This document shows positions 22,377 through 32,129 of a DNA stretch of 64,000 bases, in pieces. Numbering within the stretch: the first letter of the stretch is position 1; every line of letters begins with the position of its first letter. Under the pieces are notes generated by a model. The model searched no databases, was not told the origin of the DNA, and saw only the letters and a list, made by a program, of their open reading frames with translations. This DNA comes from Adiantum capillus-veneris (taxonomy: Eukaryota > Streptophyta > Polypodiopsida > Polypodiales > Pteridaceae). The DNA lies in the NCBI GenBank assembly GCA_014529385.2, contig CM043958.1, forward strand, positions 140,656,234 through 140,720,233, given 5' to 3'. The translations under genes were made by a program, and so were the position numbers.

Positions 22377-23540
22377 TTGAGAGCAGATCAGACAAAATAT
22401 CAGCGGGCCCCAAGGGAATTTGAGCAAGGAGGAGGATTCAAACAATCCACGTTTGAAGCTCATCCAGCAGAGGTGCCCACTATCAGCACGGGAAAAGGAA
22501 TGCAGGAATCTGCAGATCCAGCCACGACATCCACTTCAAGGTTGACAAGGGATGAAATTCAACGCTGGATCTCACAAGTAAAGGACCCTTCGCACAAAGC
22601 TTATATGCAATATGAACTGAAGGTGCTGGAATTGGCTGCCCTCCTCATGATCACTCCAGATGAGGTAGTAAAGAATCACGGGCACGAGATGATCGCACTG
22701 CCATCGGTACGGCAAGAAGTTAAATTATGGCAGCAAAAGATGCTCTCAAAACTTGTACCAAACAGCAGAGGGGACTACAGGGAGGTTCCTATTATGGCCC
22801 ATCAGATCCATACAATTATAGACAATCAACCCCTCTGGCGAAAAAAATGGTTTGATCAGCGACCAACCGATGAAACCTATTACAGGAATTCTCCCCAGCA
22901 TCTCAGGATCGACCCCAATTACTGTCCCATCAACAGACGGCAATCTTGGGACAATTTTTATATTTGGCAAAGCAAAAGACCGACAATGCTAAAATACTCG
23001 GTAATCACAAAACCTCTCAATAACAACCCACCATCCGAGTAGTACATGGTTCAAACTCTAAAAGAGGAAATCAACATGATGAAGGAGATCCCAGATCTCG
23101 CCTGTCAGATGCTTGTAAAGATTGCCAAAATGCTCATCACATACATTACAGCTTTCAGTAATATCGAAGCAGCAGAGCATCCGTGGCAAGTTTTTGTCGA
23201 AGGTACGCGGGGCATTTGCTGGAATATGGAGACAGAAATCCCAAGCAGGAATTTCATCATGGGATTATATGCAAGAGTCATGTTTCTGCCCTCTCATTAC
23301 ATGCAGACCTTCGAAGAGGCTTTCATGACAGGCTTCTTCGAAGTGGACTCTTCCATATTCAATCCAATGACAAAAGATCTGCCAACCCGCCACATCGCCT
23401 ACCAAAGTACCCTTAGTAAGCTGGCCACCAAAGTCCAGATTGAAGCAAGAGTTCAGAAATTCAAAAATCTCACTGCAACGCTCAAAAGAAGGCACCAGAC
23501 TCGCTCAGAGACAGCTTGCATGAGGACGTGCAATGAATAG
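22377..23540 (+). pseudogene. Element A ORF3, C-terminal conserved domain
   Basis: Frames 22377-23042 and 23046-23540 are separated by a single stop (TAG at 23040-23042) and lie in the same frame. Conserved features shared with C are DEIQRWISQV...QYELKVLEL, then IPDLACQMLVKIAKML, EHPWQVFVEGTRGICW and MFLPSHYMQTFEEAF (C: SLPDLSCAMLYKIYRMLLT, DPWMSFLEGNKGLCYDL). The end is basic (LKRRHQTR). I do not recognise the family. Conservation between two diverged elements argues that the protein was functional. The stop lies directly against the polypurine tract. Confidence 0.65.
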
Positions 23541-23551
23541 GAAGGGGGAAA
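23539..23551 (+). promoter_or_regulatory. Polypurine tract of element A
   Basis: AGGAAGGGGGAAA ends immediately before the TG of the 3' LTR and overlaps the ORF3 stop codon. This is the expected plus-strand primer of an LTR element. Confidence 0.88.
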
Positions 23552-24427
23552 TGTTTGGTGGATACAGGTGTATGCACACCAAACCCTGTAAACACTACTT
23601 GATTTTTCGGAGAAAGTCATGTAATTCAGCCTATGATGATTTGTAATTATGATGTAATTAGGAAATACCCTCTCTACCTCTCTGAGTCTACACCCTTGTA
23701 AGAGGCCCGATGGCCGTGGGAAAGCTCTCTTAATTGTTCAAAGCCAAAACCCTTAGTTTGAGAAGGAGATTTATCATTAGCTTGAAGAATAAAATACGTG
23801 CCCTGTGGGAGCTTCTTACTGCTACAAATTGTAATCTTCTTTTCTCTTGTACTGGTAATCAGAATTCGTTTACAAACAGCACACTGCGTTCCTTGTTTCT
23901 TGCTCTACAATCTAAGTGTAATCATTTTCAATTCTGTTTTGGTTCGCGACACATTGTTTTTTGAGCTAAATGCATTGATTTGGAGGTTAAAATGGGATGT
24001 TTTGACCATGGATAAGTGTTTCTATGCTTAAGGAGGACCTTTTCGAGTACTTCTGTTTTCGTTTTCTGCATATTTTTTTTTATGGATCGTGATTTATGTA
24101 CCTTCCCAGATGGTGACAGAACTTGGTAGGATTGAGCCCTTAAGTGTTGTGATACCTCTCCTTAAGTTTTGTTGCATTCTGGTTCGTCTGGATGCCGAAA
24201 AGGCGTAATGACCTAGAGTGGTGAGATTGGACGCATATTGATTGTCTGACTAGGAAGTGGTTGATTTGCTTCTGTACTAGATCGAGTAGCCCTTTTAGTT
24301 CACTTTGGTGAGATTGACATTCTCATTAAGTCTCCCTGGCCCATCCCGAGTCGCTTCTTTGCATATTGACATTATGTTAGTACAAAAGAGCTATGCTGCA
24401 GAAGTCCGTCGCGGCGACCCGCTAACA
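23552..24427 (+). repeat. 3' LTR of element A
   Basis: It begins TGTTTGGTGGATACAGG and ends GCTAACA. It is collinear with the 5' LTR at 5209-6097. The internal imperfect palindrome is retained at 24082-24097. The flank after it is ATTTG. Confidence 0.92.
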
Positions 24428-24480
24428 ATTTGGCTTTGCGTTCAAATGACTAATTCCCTTTTGAGGGGAGGTCACACATG

Positions 24481-24483
<3 letters not shown>

Positions 24484-24569
<86 letters not shown>

Positions 24570-24592
24570 AGAGAGAGAGAGAGAGAGAGAGA
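24484..24592. repeat. (GA)n microsatellite
   Basis: About 110 bp of GA with a few AAAG interruptions, about 55 bp beyond the end of element A. Confidence 0.97.
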
Positions 24593-25379
24593 AGAGTGGT
24601 GATCGTGTGTTAAGACAACAATATAGAGACACAACAAGATTTTTTTCTGTCAAGATTGGGAAGCGATTATCAAGTGCTTGCTCGTATCTGTTGCCAAAGA
24701 CAGACGCGAATTAAAGTAGAGGAAGCAGTCTAGGAGGGTGTCGTGCTATAGAGCGAGGTAGCCATCCGTTTACATGTCACTCTGTAGAGGGAGGCAAGAA
24801 AAATGTCCTTCAAATTTTCTAAAATCCTTGAACTATCACTGAAATTTCAAAAATTCCCAAAATTCCCTTGTATCTATTTTGGTTTGGTTTGTAAAGATTT
24901 CCTAATCTTTATTCGTGTTTGACAATCGAGATCCGTCTTTGGGTGCTTAGCATGTAATTCATCACAAAATGGCCTCACAATTATGTCTAAAAATAATGAA
25001 ACAATTAATCTCCAAAGCTTGCATATCCAACTCAGATTGTGCTTTTTAGCATCTTGTACGATATACAATCAGTCTTCTTATGGAAAGCTGTGTAAGTAGG
25101 TAAGAAAACTATGCATAGATAAGAATCCAATTGCATAATGTTGAATAGATGGTCCTATGGAAATTGTGGAGGCCACGATAGCTGTTTAACATGCAAACTT
25201 TGAATATTTTGCAATGTTTTGCAATCTTTTTTGTTTGTTGCCATATTCACAATTGTGAACGGATGTATTAAATTCACCCAGAAGGGAATGTATAACAACC
25301 CTCAAGCACCAGTTGTGCTTTGAGGGTCCACAAGATACATTATGGAGCTATACAGCGACATGCTGGCAAAAGGTTGTTA
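24593..25379. other. No gene recognised
   Basis: AT-rich intergenic DNA with only short unconserved open frames on both strands. Confidence 0.5.
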
Positions 25380-25595
25380 TGCTGATTTAGTCTACGTCTC
25401 CTGGTTGGTAATGGTGGTGTATGGGTTGTATCTTGGGTAAGGGCTCCTTGTATAGCCCTGGTATGCATTGTTGGATATGTTTATGGATTCCATGGCTCCG
25501 TTTGAGCATGGGCTGTATTGTAATTTTTGGTTTTTAATTCAATCTACTCACAAATTTGTGAGTTTTGCTTTTAAAAAAAAAAAAAGAAAAAAAAA
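25380..25595 (+). mobile_element. Possible 3' end of a LINE or processed transcript
   Basis: A GT-rich stretch with TGTATTGTAATTTTTGG and TTTTTAATTCAAT leads to TTTTGCTTTT and a poly(A) run interrupted once (25572-25598). Such endings are typical of plant non-LTR retrotransposons or retrocopies. No coding part is recognisable upstream, so the call is tentative. Confidence 0.3.
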
Positions 25596-26374
25596 AAAGA
25601 GAAGTTACGTTTCATGATGTGATCTAGTTGTTACCTAAACCATGATAATTTTGATTGCTTGTTTTCCCTCCTGAAAGGTCTTGCTTTTTCCAATCGAAAG
25701 ATCACTCCCCTAATATTTTGCGATCCTCATAGAGATTTGAAGAATTTTCCATAAAGCCACCTCTACAAAATGTTGTACTATTTAAGTAAGAACCGATGTG
25801 TTCCTTTCTCTTTCTCTCTATGGATTTATAACCATGCAATCCTCATGCAATTCCAAAACAAAAGCAATGGTTTGCAATACATATGTGTGTAGAGCATATG
25901 CAACATAGAAGAGGCGGTGGCGGTGGCAGTGGCAGTGGCAGTGGCGGCGACATGGTGGCACATTGGGTAACCTCTATTGGTGATTGGGACAAAGGGCCTC
26001 GCCCGAATGGCATTATAAGTGGTATGTTTTGTAATTCCACATTGTTTGAGTTGGTTTATGGTCGGGGTCGGGGTCGGGATATGGCACATTTTGCACATGA
26101 GTATTTGTATGATCTATGAGTCAATATAATCTAACTCTCTCTATTGGAGAGCATACTGCTAAAAGAAAGAACAAGATTTATAGCAAAGCCAATTAACCCA
26201 CTAGAAAACTAATTTTTTTGCCCGTACAATAAAGGGGGGACTGTGGATGTATTGAGACATGCATATACGTACATATGTTTCTTCACCCATACACACGTGC
26301 ATGTGTGTATGCATATACTCAAATACATCATCGCATTATATGTGTGTGTGTGTGTATGCATGTGTTTGATTGTG

Positions 26375-26424
<50 letters not shown>

Positions 26425-26545
26425 TTTAAAATACATAGAACATGTGAAATGAACGTGGAAAAATGTATTTGATTGTGGTTAGAAACATCAACATTTTGAG
26501 ATAGCACACTTTATCTTCCAGAATAAAGCATGTTGTTGGTATAAA
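25596..26545. other. Intergenic DNA downstream of the RING gene, simple repeats
   Basis: No gene recognised. A short GGTGGC/AGTGGC array lies near 25914-25950, GGTCGG repeats near 26058-26080, a TG run near 26340 and a (GA)n microsatellite at 26379-26420. The last lies about 130 bp beyond the stop of the RING-H2 gene. Confidence 0.6.
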
Positions 26546-27112
26546 TCATGGTTTCAAATCATAAGAGAGAAGATTATGTCTGCAGATTGGGCAAGAAGAA
26601 TGGCCAAGAAGCCAAGTATCAATGCAATTTACATGGAAGCCATGAAAGCACGTTGGCAAAAGCCTTATTTTGTCTCCCCTTTCAAATTGTGCCAAGCAAA
26701 TTGGGCAATCCAAGGAGGACGAGAACGATAAACTGCCAATTTGAGACGGTGATAAATCAGAAGGTGGCAAGCTTCTCGATGTGATTGTGGATTCAAATGG
26801 CGGTCTTTCAAAAATGATGATGGGAAATGAGTGCACCACACGATGTTTCAATCCGGTATTGGCAAGCCGGTTCTGCACCTCACGCACGGATTCCCAATTC
26901 ATGACACGCATAGCGCATTTTGCTAGAGGGATGAGTGCTAATGTGAAGATTATGAAGAAAAGTAATGAGGCAACAATAATTACAGCCTTTTGGTTCCACA
27001 GGTTCTCATCATTGGGATGTGGCATAGCACCAACTCCACTTGAGGATAAGTTTGAAGCAAGGCCGGATGTGAGCTTTCTATGTTGTTGTAGCATGAGGTC
27101 AACATTGCTCAT
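26546..27112 (-). CDS. ATL-type RING-H2 E3 ubiquitin ligase
   Basis: An intronless 188-codon gene, probably the only intact host gene here. A hydrophobic segment at about residues 43-65 (AVIIVASLLFFIIFTLALIP) predicts a membrane anchor. A GLKHRVVHSFPIIIF stretch (88-101) sits where ATL proteins have the GLD motif. The RING-H2 finger follows: C136, C139, C155, H157, H160, C163, C174, C177, with Pro before C155 and the CIDTWL signature. ATL proteins recruit E2 enzymes and mark membrane-associated or defence-related targets with ubiquitin. Length and lack of introns fit the family. The start is supported by the upstream TATA-like box and the usual N-terminal length. The exact ATL member cannot be named. 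Confidence 0.9.
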   Translation of the reverse strand: MSNVDLMLQQHRKLTSGLASNLSSSGVGAMPHPNDENLWNQKAVIIVASLLFFIIFTLALIPLAKCAMRVMNWESVREVQNRLANTGLKHRVVHSFPIIIFERPPFESTITSRSLPPSDLSPSQIGSLSFSSSLDCPICLAQFERGDKIRLLPTCFHGFHVNCIDTWLLGHSSCPICRHNLLSYDLKP

Positions 27113-27216
27113 ACTCTCTCTCTCTCTCTCTCTTTGTCTCCCCCCAAAGAGGGAAGAAGGGCTTTGTCTGTTTATCCTTGTTCAAGGATTTAAAGAGAGG
27201 TTGGTTTCTCTTATAT
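27113..27216 (-). promoter_or_regulatory. Core promoter and 5' leader of the RING-H2 gene
   Basis: Reading on the minus strand, a TATA-like TATAAGAG lies at about 27208-27215, roughly 95 bp before the ATG. A leader then ends in a GA tract (27114-27133) directly against the start codon. (GA)n tracts in plant 5' leaders are common and can bind GAGA-type (BBR/BPC) factors. The start site of transcription is inferred. Confidence 0.5.
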
Positions 27217-27240
27217 TCACAAGTGCTTTTGGATTTTCTT

Positions 27241-27624
27241 TGTGAAGTTTGGGATCTTTGGTGTTTCCCTTGTTTGTGCCAATACCACCAATCTCGATGA
27301 GAGGGAGAAGCGCGGATCGATCATTGATACCCTAGATCGGAATCTTTTGGAATGCCGCGAAGTGTCAAAGAGTAGGATTCCCTTGAGGTGTGAAAGAGTG
27401 GGATCCCTTTAGTGAATTGTATCTAAACTAGATCCAATCCATGCATGGCAAGTCTCACTATTATTCACAGCTTCTTTGAAATGTAAGTTTGGGATGTGTC
27501 GCTTTTGATTCCAGAAGTTGTGACAACAATGCATTCCTCTCTTAGAACTAAAGAAAGGGTACCCTCCATTCTTACATTTGAATAGGACGCCGCTGCTCTC
27601 TCTCTCTCTCTCTCTCTCTTTCTT

Positions 27625-27659
<35 letters not shown>

Positions 27660-27888
27660 AGTGTGGTAGATTGTTATCCTAGTTTCAAGATCTTGGATGT
27701 CTTATGGGATTGCACGTACGGCGTTAAAATTTCTCCTCCCCTCCCCCCACAAAAAAAAAAAAAAAAAAACCCTCAAGAGACAATGTTGAAGCAACCTAGG
27801 TCTGAACCCACTTCATTTGAATGGGAATCTGAGGGGATTCCCTTGTGACATTAAGGGAAAAAAGAGGGATGGTGGCATGTGGAGGGAG

Positions 27889-27936
<48 letters not shown>

Positions 27937-28258
27937 AACATTAGATTTTTCGTTGAGGCGTGCAAAGACATGACGCTCTTCTTCGCGTTTGTCCACAAGG
28001 CAGGCTCAGGGTGGAGCTGCAACATGTCTCTCTCACTCGAAGCTGCCTATGGCGAGAAGGCGGGAGAGCAGGGCTACGTCGTCATTACAGGGAGGGCTAG
28101 CGCAAATAGGAGAAAGGGATGAGGAAACTGTGGGATGCAACGGCATGTTGGGGGAGGAGCTCTGGTGAGGATGTTTTTAGCAAGTGATCATGACCAAGGG
28201 GGGCAAGGCAAATCTGAGGTAGCAACAATCAACATCACAATGTTGACCGTACATAGAT
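27241..28258. other. Intergenic DNA with microsatellites, no gene recognised
   Basis: It contains (TC)n and (CA)n at 27596-27659, an A-run at about 27751-27770 and (GA)n at 27888-27930. Open frames across these are low-complexity. No protein family is recognised. Confidence 0.55.
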
Positions 28259-28269
28259 GGGGGGCAGAG

Positions 28270-28697
28270 CCACGACACTAAGTGACACATAACATTAAAG
28301 AGGGGGGGGTAAGGGGATCGACGATGCGGAAGTGGATGCGGGGAGCCCGAGGCAGATTAAACCCGGACGCACGACAAGTCAACGCGAAAAAGAACTCGGG
28401 CGGCGACTCGATTTGAACCCAGGGCCTCGTCGCCCAGATTGTGACGCATGGGATAACCATCCCACCCGCGCGCACATGTTGTACCCATGGCCCGGGTTTT
28501 TGGGGTTTTATTATTAAAACATAGGCGCTGCCCGGGTTTAATCTGTGGCCGGGTTTAGTCTGTGGCCGGGTTTAGTTTTTAAGTGCCCATCTATGGCTGC
28601 AACCTCTCCGATTTTCGTGCGCGCACTTCTCTGCCCTCGATCCCCTTACCCCCCCCCCCCCCCCCCCTCTTTAATACTATGTGTTATTTAGTCCTGA
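28270..28697. mobile_element. 428-bp inverted-repeat element with long target duplication (MULE-like MITE)
   Basis: The ends are inverted repeats of about 50 bp: the left end (from 28270) contains GACACATAACATTAAAGAGG and GTAAGGGGATCGA, and the right end read backwards contains AACACATAGTATTAAAGAGG and GTAAGGGGATCGA. It is flanked on both sides by GGGGGGCAGAG (28259-28269 and 28698-28708), an 11-bp direct repeat. A 9-11-bp duplication with long inverted ends suggests a Mutator-like non-autonomous element. G/C runs within the arms vary in length. No coding capacity. Confidence 0.75.
28390..28475 (-). other. tRNA-like promoter segment inside the 428-bp element
   Basis: On the minus strand, GGGATGGTTATCCCATGCG is followed about 35 bp later by GGGTTCAAATCGAG, matching A- and B-box spacing of tRNA-derived sequences. 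The acceptor stem is not convincing, so a functional tRNA gene is unlikely. It may be a captured tRNA/SINE piece. Confidence 0.35.
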
Positions 28698-28771
28698 GGG
28701 GGGCAGAGGGGTTAGAGGCTGCAGAATAGGCATTGCACCTTACCATGGCGACAGTGAGGGGGGAGGGCTTA

Positions 28772-28772
<1 letters not shown>

Positions 28773-28822
<50 letters not shown>
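28773..28822. repeat. (TC)n microsatellite
   Basis: About 50 bp of uninterrupted TC. Confidence 0.97.
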
Positions 28823-28824
<2 letters not shown>

Positions 28825-29400
28825 GACGCAAGGAGGGCTCCCGGAGGGGAGGTTGGCTTGACCATATGTAGTCAACGTGGAGTTCACCATGGAAACACTG
28901 ATGAGGGAAGGCTTAATGCCTATACAAATTGGAGAGCCAAAGGAATCTGGGGAGATTCTGGCTAATAAAAGAGAGTTGAGTGAGCTATTGGAGGCAAAGA
29001 TGCCCTGTAGAGTAGAGGGGCCAGCAAAAAGACGTGGCCCATTTCAAAGACGTTGGTGTGTTTCGGGGAAAAAAAAAGATCATGGATGTGTTAAAACCAC
29101 CTACGAAACCAAAGCTTAACTCACAATAACAATCGTAGAAGGCTGGATTTTATTATATAATATATTCACCCACTTAGGTCTCTCCAATCTCGAAAAGATA
29201 AAATGCCTTTCAAAACGGCTGAAATCCATAAGTGAAGGGTGACTTTAAAAAATGAAAAGACCGCCAAAGTATCCAAATGGGTACGGAAGACCTGGAAGAT
29301 TACCTTCTTTATCGATGACCTGATTTTGGAAGGGCGAAGCTATCATAACCAGACCATTCTGTAACCAGACCATTCTTGTGTGCACCCAAATCACCATATT
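28823..29400. other. Unassigned DNA, possible LINE scrap from 29378
   Basis: No clear gene. A short plus-strand frame at 29378-29587 contains EVWKSRNLWVFEAK, which resembles the W-x-x-RN phrase near the C-terminus of plant LINE reverse transcriptases. Part of that frame overlaps the end of fragment D on the other strand, so the match may be chance. Confidence 0.25.
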
Positions 29401-29449
29401 CTGCTACCTTAATGAAGTTTGGAAATCAAGGAACCTTTGGGTGTTTGAG

Positions 29450-30450
29450 GCGAAACTGATGGTGGTTCAGTTTGGGGATATAGTGCGTCTCAACACCGAG
29501 CTCATCCATGTTGTAGGAGTTGAAAGAGGGTCATTACGTAAGGATAAAGAGTGGTGTCATGCGCTAAGCTGTATAGGCTTCTCGTAGCATGTTTTGGTTT
29601 GTGTTCGAAACACTATGATGTGCAAGAGGTGGGTCTTGAGCGGTATACTCAAGGGTTATCAATAGAGAAGTATCCTATTGGTGTGGGTAACTCTCTTGAA
29701 GAGTAGATCTTGAAGTAGTTGTGCTCGTTCCTTGATAGTGTCATGTGTACATTCTGCAGCCGTGGTGTTGGAAGCGGTTGGCCCTATAGTGGATTGTGTT
29801 ACTGGTAATGGTTGAATCTTTGGTACTTATTTGTACATAAATGCTCATGGCTTTGCATTGAATTTCCATTTTCAAACAGTCTTTGGTTTGTCTTGGCTTC
29901 AGGTTGCCGCTTTGATTTCCACATCCATTGAGATGGTTGTGACCTTGGTTTCTGTGGTTGCGGTTGGTACTCTCGGGGGGGGGGTTGCTATATGTAAAAC
30001 CTATATATCACGTGTGCTCAAGAACTATTTATAAAACCCTTAGCTATGAATTTTTCACCAATGAAAGGGACCCTTTTCCTATTCAATCTGTAAATTTGTT
30101 TTCAAGGTCATTTTTTCAACACCCTTCTATATGTGAAACTGTGAGAAAGTATAAAATAACATAATCCTTACAAATGAACCCACGTGATAGGCATTTTTTT
30201 TATTGTAGTGACCCCCTCGAGGGTTGGTTAGGGGTGTAATTGATGAGTTCTTCTGAGTGGTAAATAGTTGTTTAGGCACCCAAATCTGCTTAGTGTTGTT
30301 GGTGAGTTGGGTTTTGGGTACCCAAAATTGCTTGGTTCCTTGCATGCCGGTATTATGAGGATGGATTTGGTGTCGAATAGTGGGCATTGGATTTGAGTTG
30401 TTCTTGCTGTCTAGTAGCATTGAAGTTTTGAGAGTGTCTTTCCACTCTTC
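29450..30450 (-). pseudogene. Element D pol tail
   Basis: The minus frame 30127-30420 has WVPKTQL and WVPKQLF units, the repeated Trp-Pro-Lys-Gln pattern of the tail in A. Beyond the inserted small element, further WKSK-type units and TIKERAQLLQDLLFKR continue to about 29.6 kb, matching TIKQRAQRLQDLLFGR in B. Stops interrupt it. Confidence 0.6.
29970..30221. mobile_element. Small inverted-repeat element, copy 1 (hAT-like MITE)
   Basis: The ends are imperfect inverted repeats: the left contains CCTATATATCACGTGTG, and the right end read backwards contains GCCTATCACGTGGGTTC and GGGGTCACT. The flanks GGTTGGTA (29962-29969) and GGTTGGTT (30222-30229) match at 7 of 8 positions, suggesting an 8-bp target duplication. 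It lies within the pol tail of element D and resembles copy 2 in both termini. Confidence 0.7.
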
Positions 30451-30454
30451 ACGG

Positions 30455-30950
30455 CTATGAGAAAATGGTACTCTGGTTGAATGTTAATGCTAAAACCTTA
30501 TCATCCCAATCTTGAACAGATCTATAGGTTTGCATCCATGGGACTCCTAGCACCATATCTTTGTTCATATGCTCATCAAGAATGCAAATAAAGGTGTGTG
30601 GACATACAAATTCATGCACAAAGATGTTTAGATTAATCAACCCCAATGTTGGTGTAAACTCTTTATGACAACCCTTGACTTTAGATTTGCAATATTCTAG
30701 AGGTTGGGTTGTCGCTCTTTTGTACGTCGAATAGTTGACAACATTGAGTCATACACCTGTATCGGCTAGTTCTTTGACTCAGAATCCATCTTTTAGGTCA
30801 TTGTTATTCTCATATCTAATCCATCAAGCCATTCATAATCTATCTCCACTTCATCGTCGGCTAGGGATCAAGTAAAGTAGTGATGGTGAATCTGAAGGGT
30901 ATTGAGTGACAAAACTTCAAGGATAGGTCACATTGCCGCTTTTAGCTTCA
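30455..30950 (-). pseudogene. Element D second retropepsin-like domain
   Basis: Minus strand: DTG at 30755-30763 (context LADTGV), then VVNYSTYK as in A and B, then INLNIFVHEFVCPH and MVLGVPWMQTY in frame 30455-30646. The usual Ala after DTG is Val, and stops separate the two halves. It is an independent third witness of a protease-like domain after integrase. Confidence 0.75.
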
Positions 30951-30986
30951 GAACCCAAATGTGTGCTTCTTCTTGAGATTATTTGA

Positions 30987-31238
30987 TCACCTGTTGTCGT
31001 TTGAGCTTGCGTTCTTTTGCTGCATGCATTCTTTGCATAATGATAGATGGTATTTCCAAAGACGAAATCCACTATTTTCCATAACCTCTCTATCTAAGGT
31101 AGCTAGTTTGATAGCCCCACTTGGCAAAACATTCTTAATGACAAAAGGGCCATGTCCCTTCTTTTTTAATTTGGGGATGTGTTGTTTCAAGGAGTAAACT
31201 AGTACTAGATCTCCTTGTTTGAAGCCCGGGGCAGTCAC
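30987..31238 (-). pseudogene. Element D integrase C-terminal (GPF) domain
   Basis: FKQGDLVLVYSLKQHIPKLK and KKGHGPFVIKN match the GPF/Y module of A and B. A 218-bp insertion (copy 2 element) separates it from the integrase core. Confidence 0.8.
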
Positions 31239-31442
31239 TTATCAAAAGACCCCTATATCACGTGCGTTCAAGAGGTAATTAATAATATCCCAATATACAT
31301 ACTATACTTACACTGTGAGCCTATTTAAAAAACCCCCACCCCCCTCTGTATGTATATATTTTTATACATTTTGGTCTTTTAATAATCCTCTCCGGTTAAC
31401 TCACGTGATATCATACACATTCTAAAAAGTGACCGCCTCGGG
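31225..31442. mobile_element. Small inverted-repeat element, copy 2 (hAT-like MITE)
   Basis: The left end CCCGGGGCAGTCACTT and the right end, read backwards, CCGAGGCGGTCACTT form an inverted repeat, followed inward by TATATCACGTG / GATATCACGTG. It is flanked by GTTTGAAG at 31217-31224 and 31443-31450, an exact 8-bp target duplication (one base is ambiguous with the element end). It interrupts the integrase frame of element D. An 8-bp duplication is typical of the hAT superfamily. Confidence 0.8.
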
Positions 31443-31551
31443 GTTTGAAGACCTTTGTTAACAAATGTGAGTTCTTTTTTAACAAATGTGAGTCAAAGAA
31501 CGGTCTTTGTTTTTGTTTTTTAATATATATATGTGATATGGTTGGTAGCCC

Positions 31552-32121
31552 CTATTCATCTAACCGCTCTAAGTCCTCTAGTCTATTTGACAACTTGTGG
31601 CCTTTCCATTCCAATTCTTGCGCAACTCTAAGAGTGGGTAACATGAATTTTATGAACAATATTGTGTTTAGTCCGTAGACCAAGGTAAAGGGAGTAGAGT
31701 TCAAAGCTATTTTGAATGACACTCTATAAACCCACAAGGCGGAATGAAGATGCATTTCCCAATCAGTCCTTCTCGAGCTAACAATCTTGTTAAGCACTGA
31801 TCTCAAGATCTTGTTTGTATGTTTGGCTTGACCATTCACTTGAGGATGATAGGGTGTAGACTTGTTATGGATCACCATAAACTTTTTCAACGATTGTTCT
31901 ATCACCTTGTTATGAAAATGTGTTCCTTGATCACTTACAAGCTCAATAGGCAGTCCGTACTGCATGAATATGCACTCATAGAGGAATGTTGCAGTGGTTT
32001 GAGCATCGTTCTTCCTAGTGGCTCTTGCCTTGGTCCATTTGGTCAAGTAATTCATGGCCACAATAATATATTGCACCTGAGTTTTACATGTTGGTGGTTG
32101 TATTGGACCAACAAACCCCAT
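31552..32121 (-). pseudogene. Element D integrase core
   Basis: Motifs: FVGPIQPP, YLTKWTKA, LPIELVSDQGTHF with the second catalytic Asp, YHPQVNGQAKHTNKIL, and TPFTLVYG. The first Asp (GIDF in B) appears replaced, reading MGFVGP after a stop, and the Glu position reads QAKH instead of QAEH, so two of three catalytic residues are lost. Clearly inactive. Confidence 0.85.
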
Positions 32122-32129
32122 CTAAAAAA

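Larger units (their letters stand above)
5209..24427 (+). mobile_element. Element A: complete ~19.2-kb Ty3/Gypsy-type LTR retrotransposon
   Basis: Two related LTRs (5209-6097 and 23552-24427), each TG...CA, bound an internal region with a tRNA-Asp primer site, Gag, protease, reverse transcriptase, RNase H, integrase, a second protease-like domain, a long non-coding region with palindromes, a third coding region and a polypurine tract. The flanks GTTTG (5204-5208) and ATTTG (24428-24432) match at 4 of 5 positions, as expected of an aged 5-bp target duplication. The domain order RT-RNase H-IN makes it Ty3/Gypsy; the primer site and large size point to the Tat/Athila side of that group (inference). 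Stops and frameshifts in gag, pol and ORF3 make this copy non-coding as a whole. Confidence 0.93.

Noticed and set aside
20001-23540. ORF3 as a retroviral-type envelope gene
   Set aside because: No signal peptide, membrane segment or furin-like site is visible in A or C; the content is coiled coil and charged.
28390-28475. Functional tRNA gene on the minus strand
   Set aside because: A- and B-box-like sequences exist but the acceptor and anticodon stems do not form convincingly.
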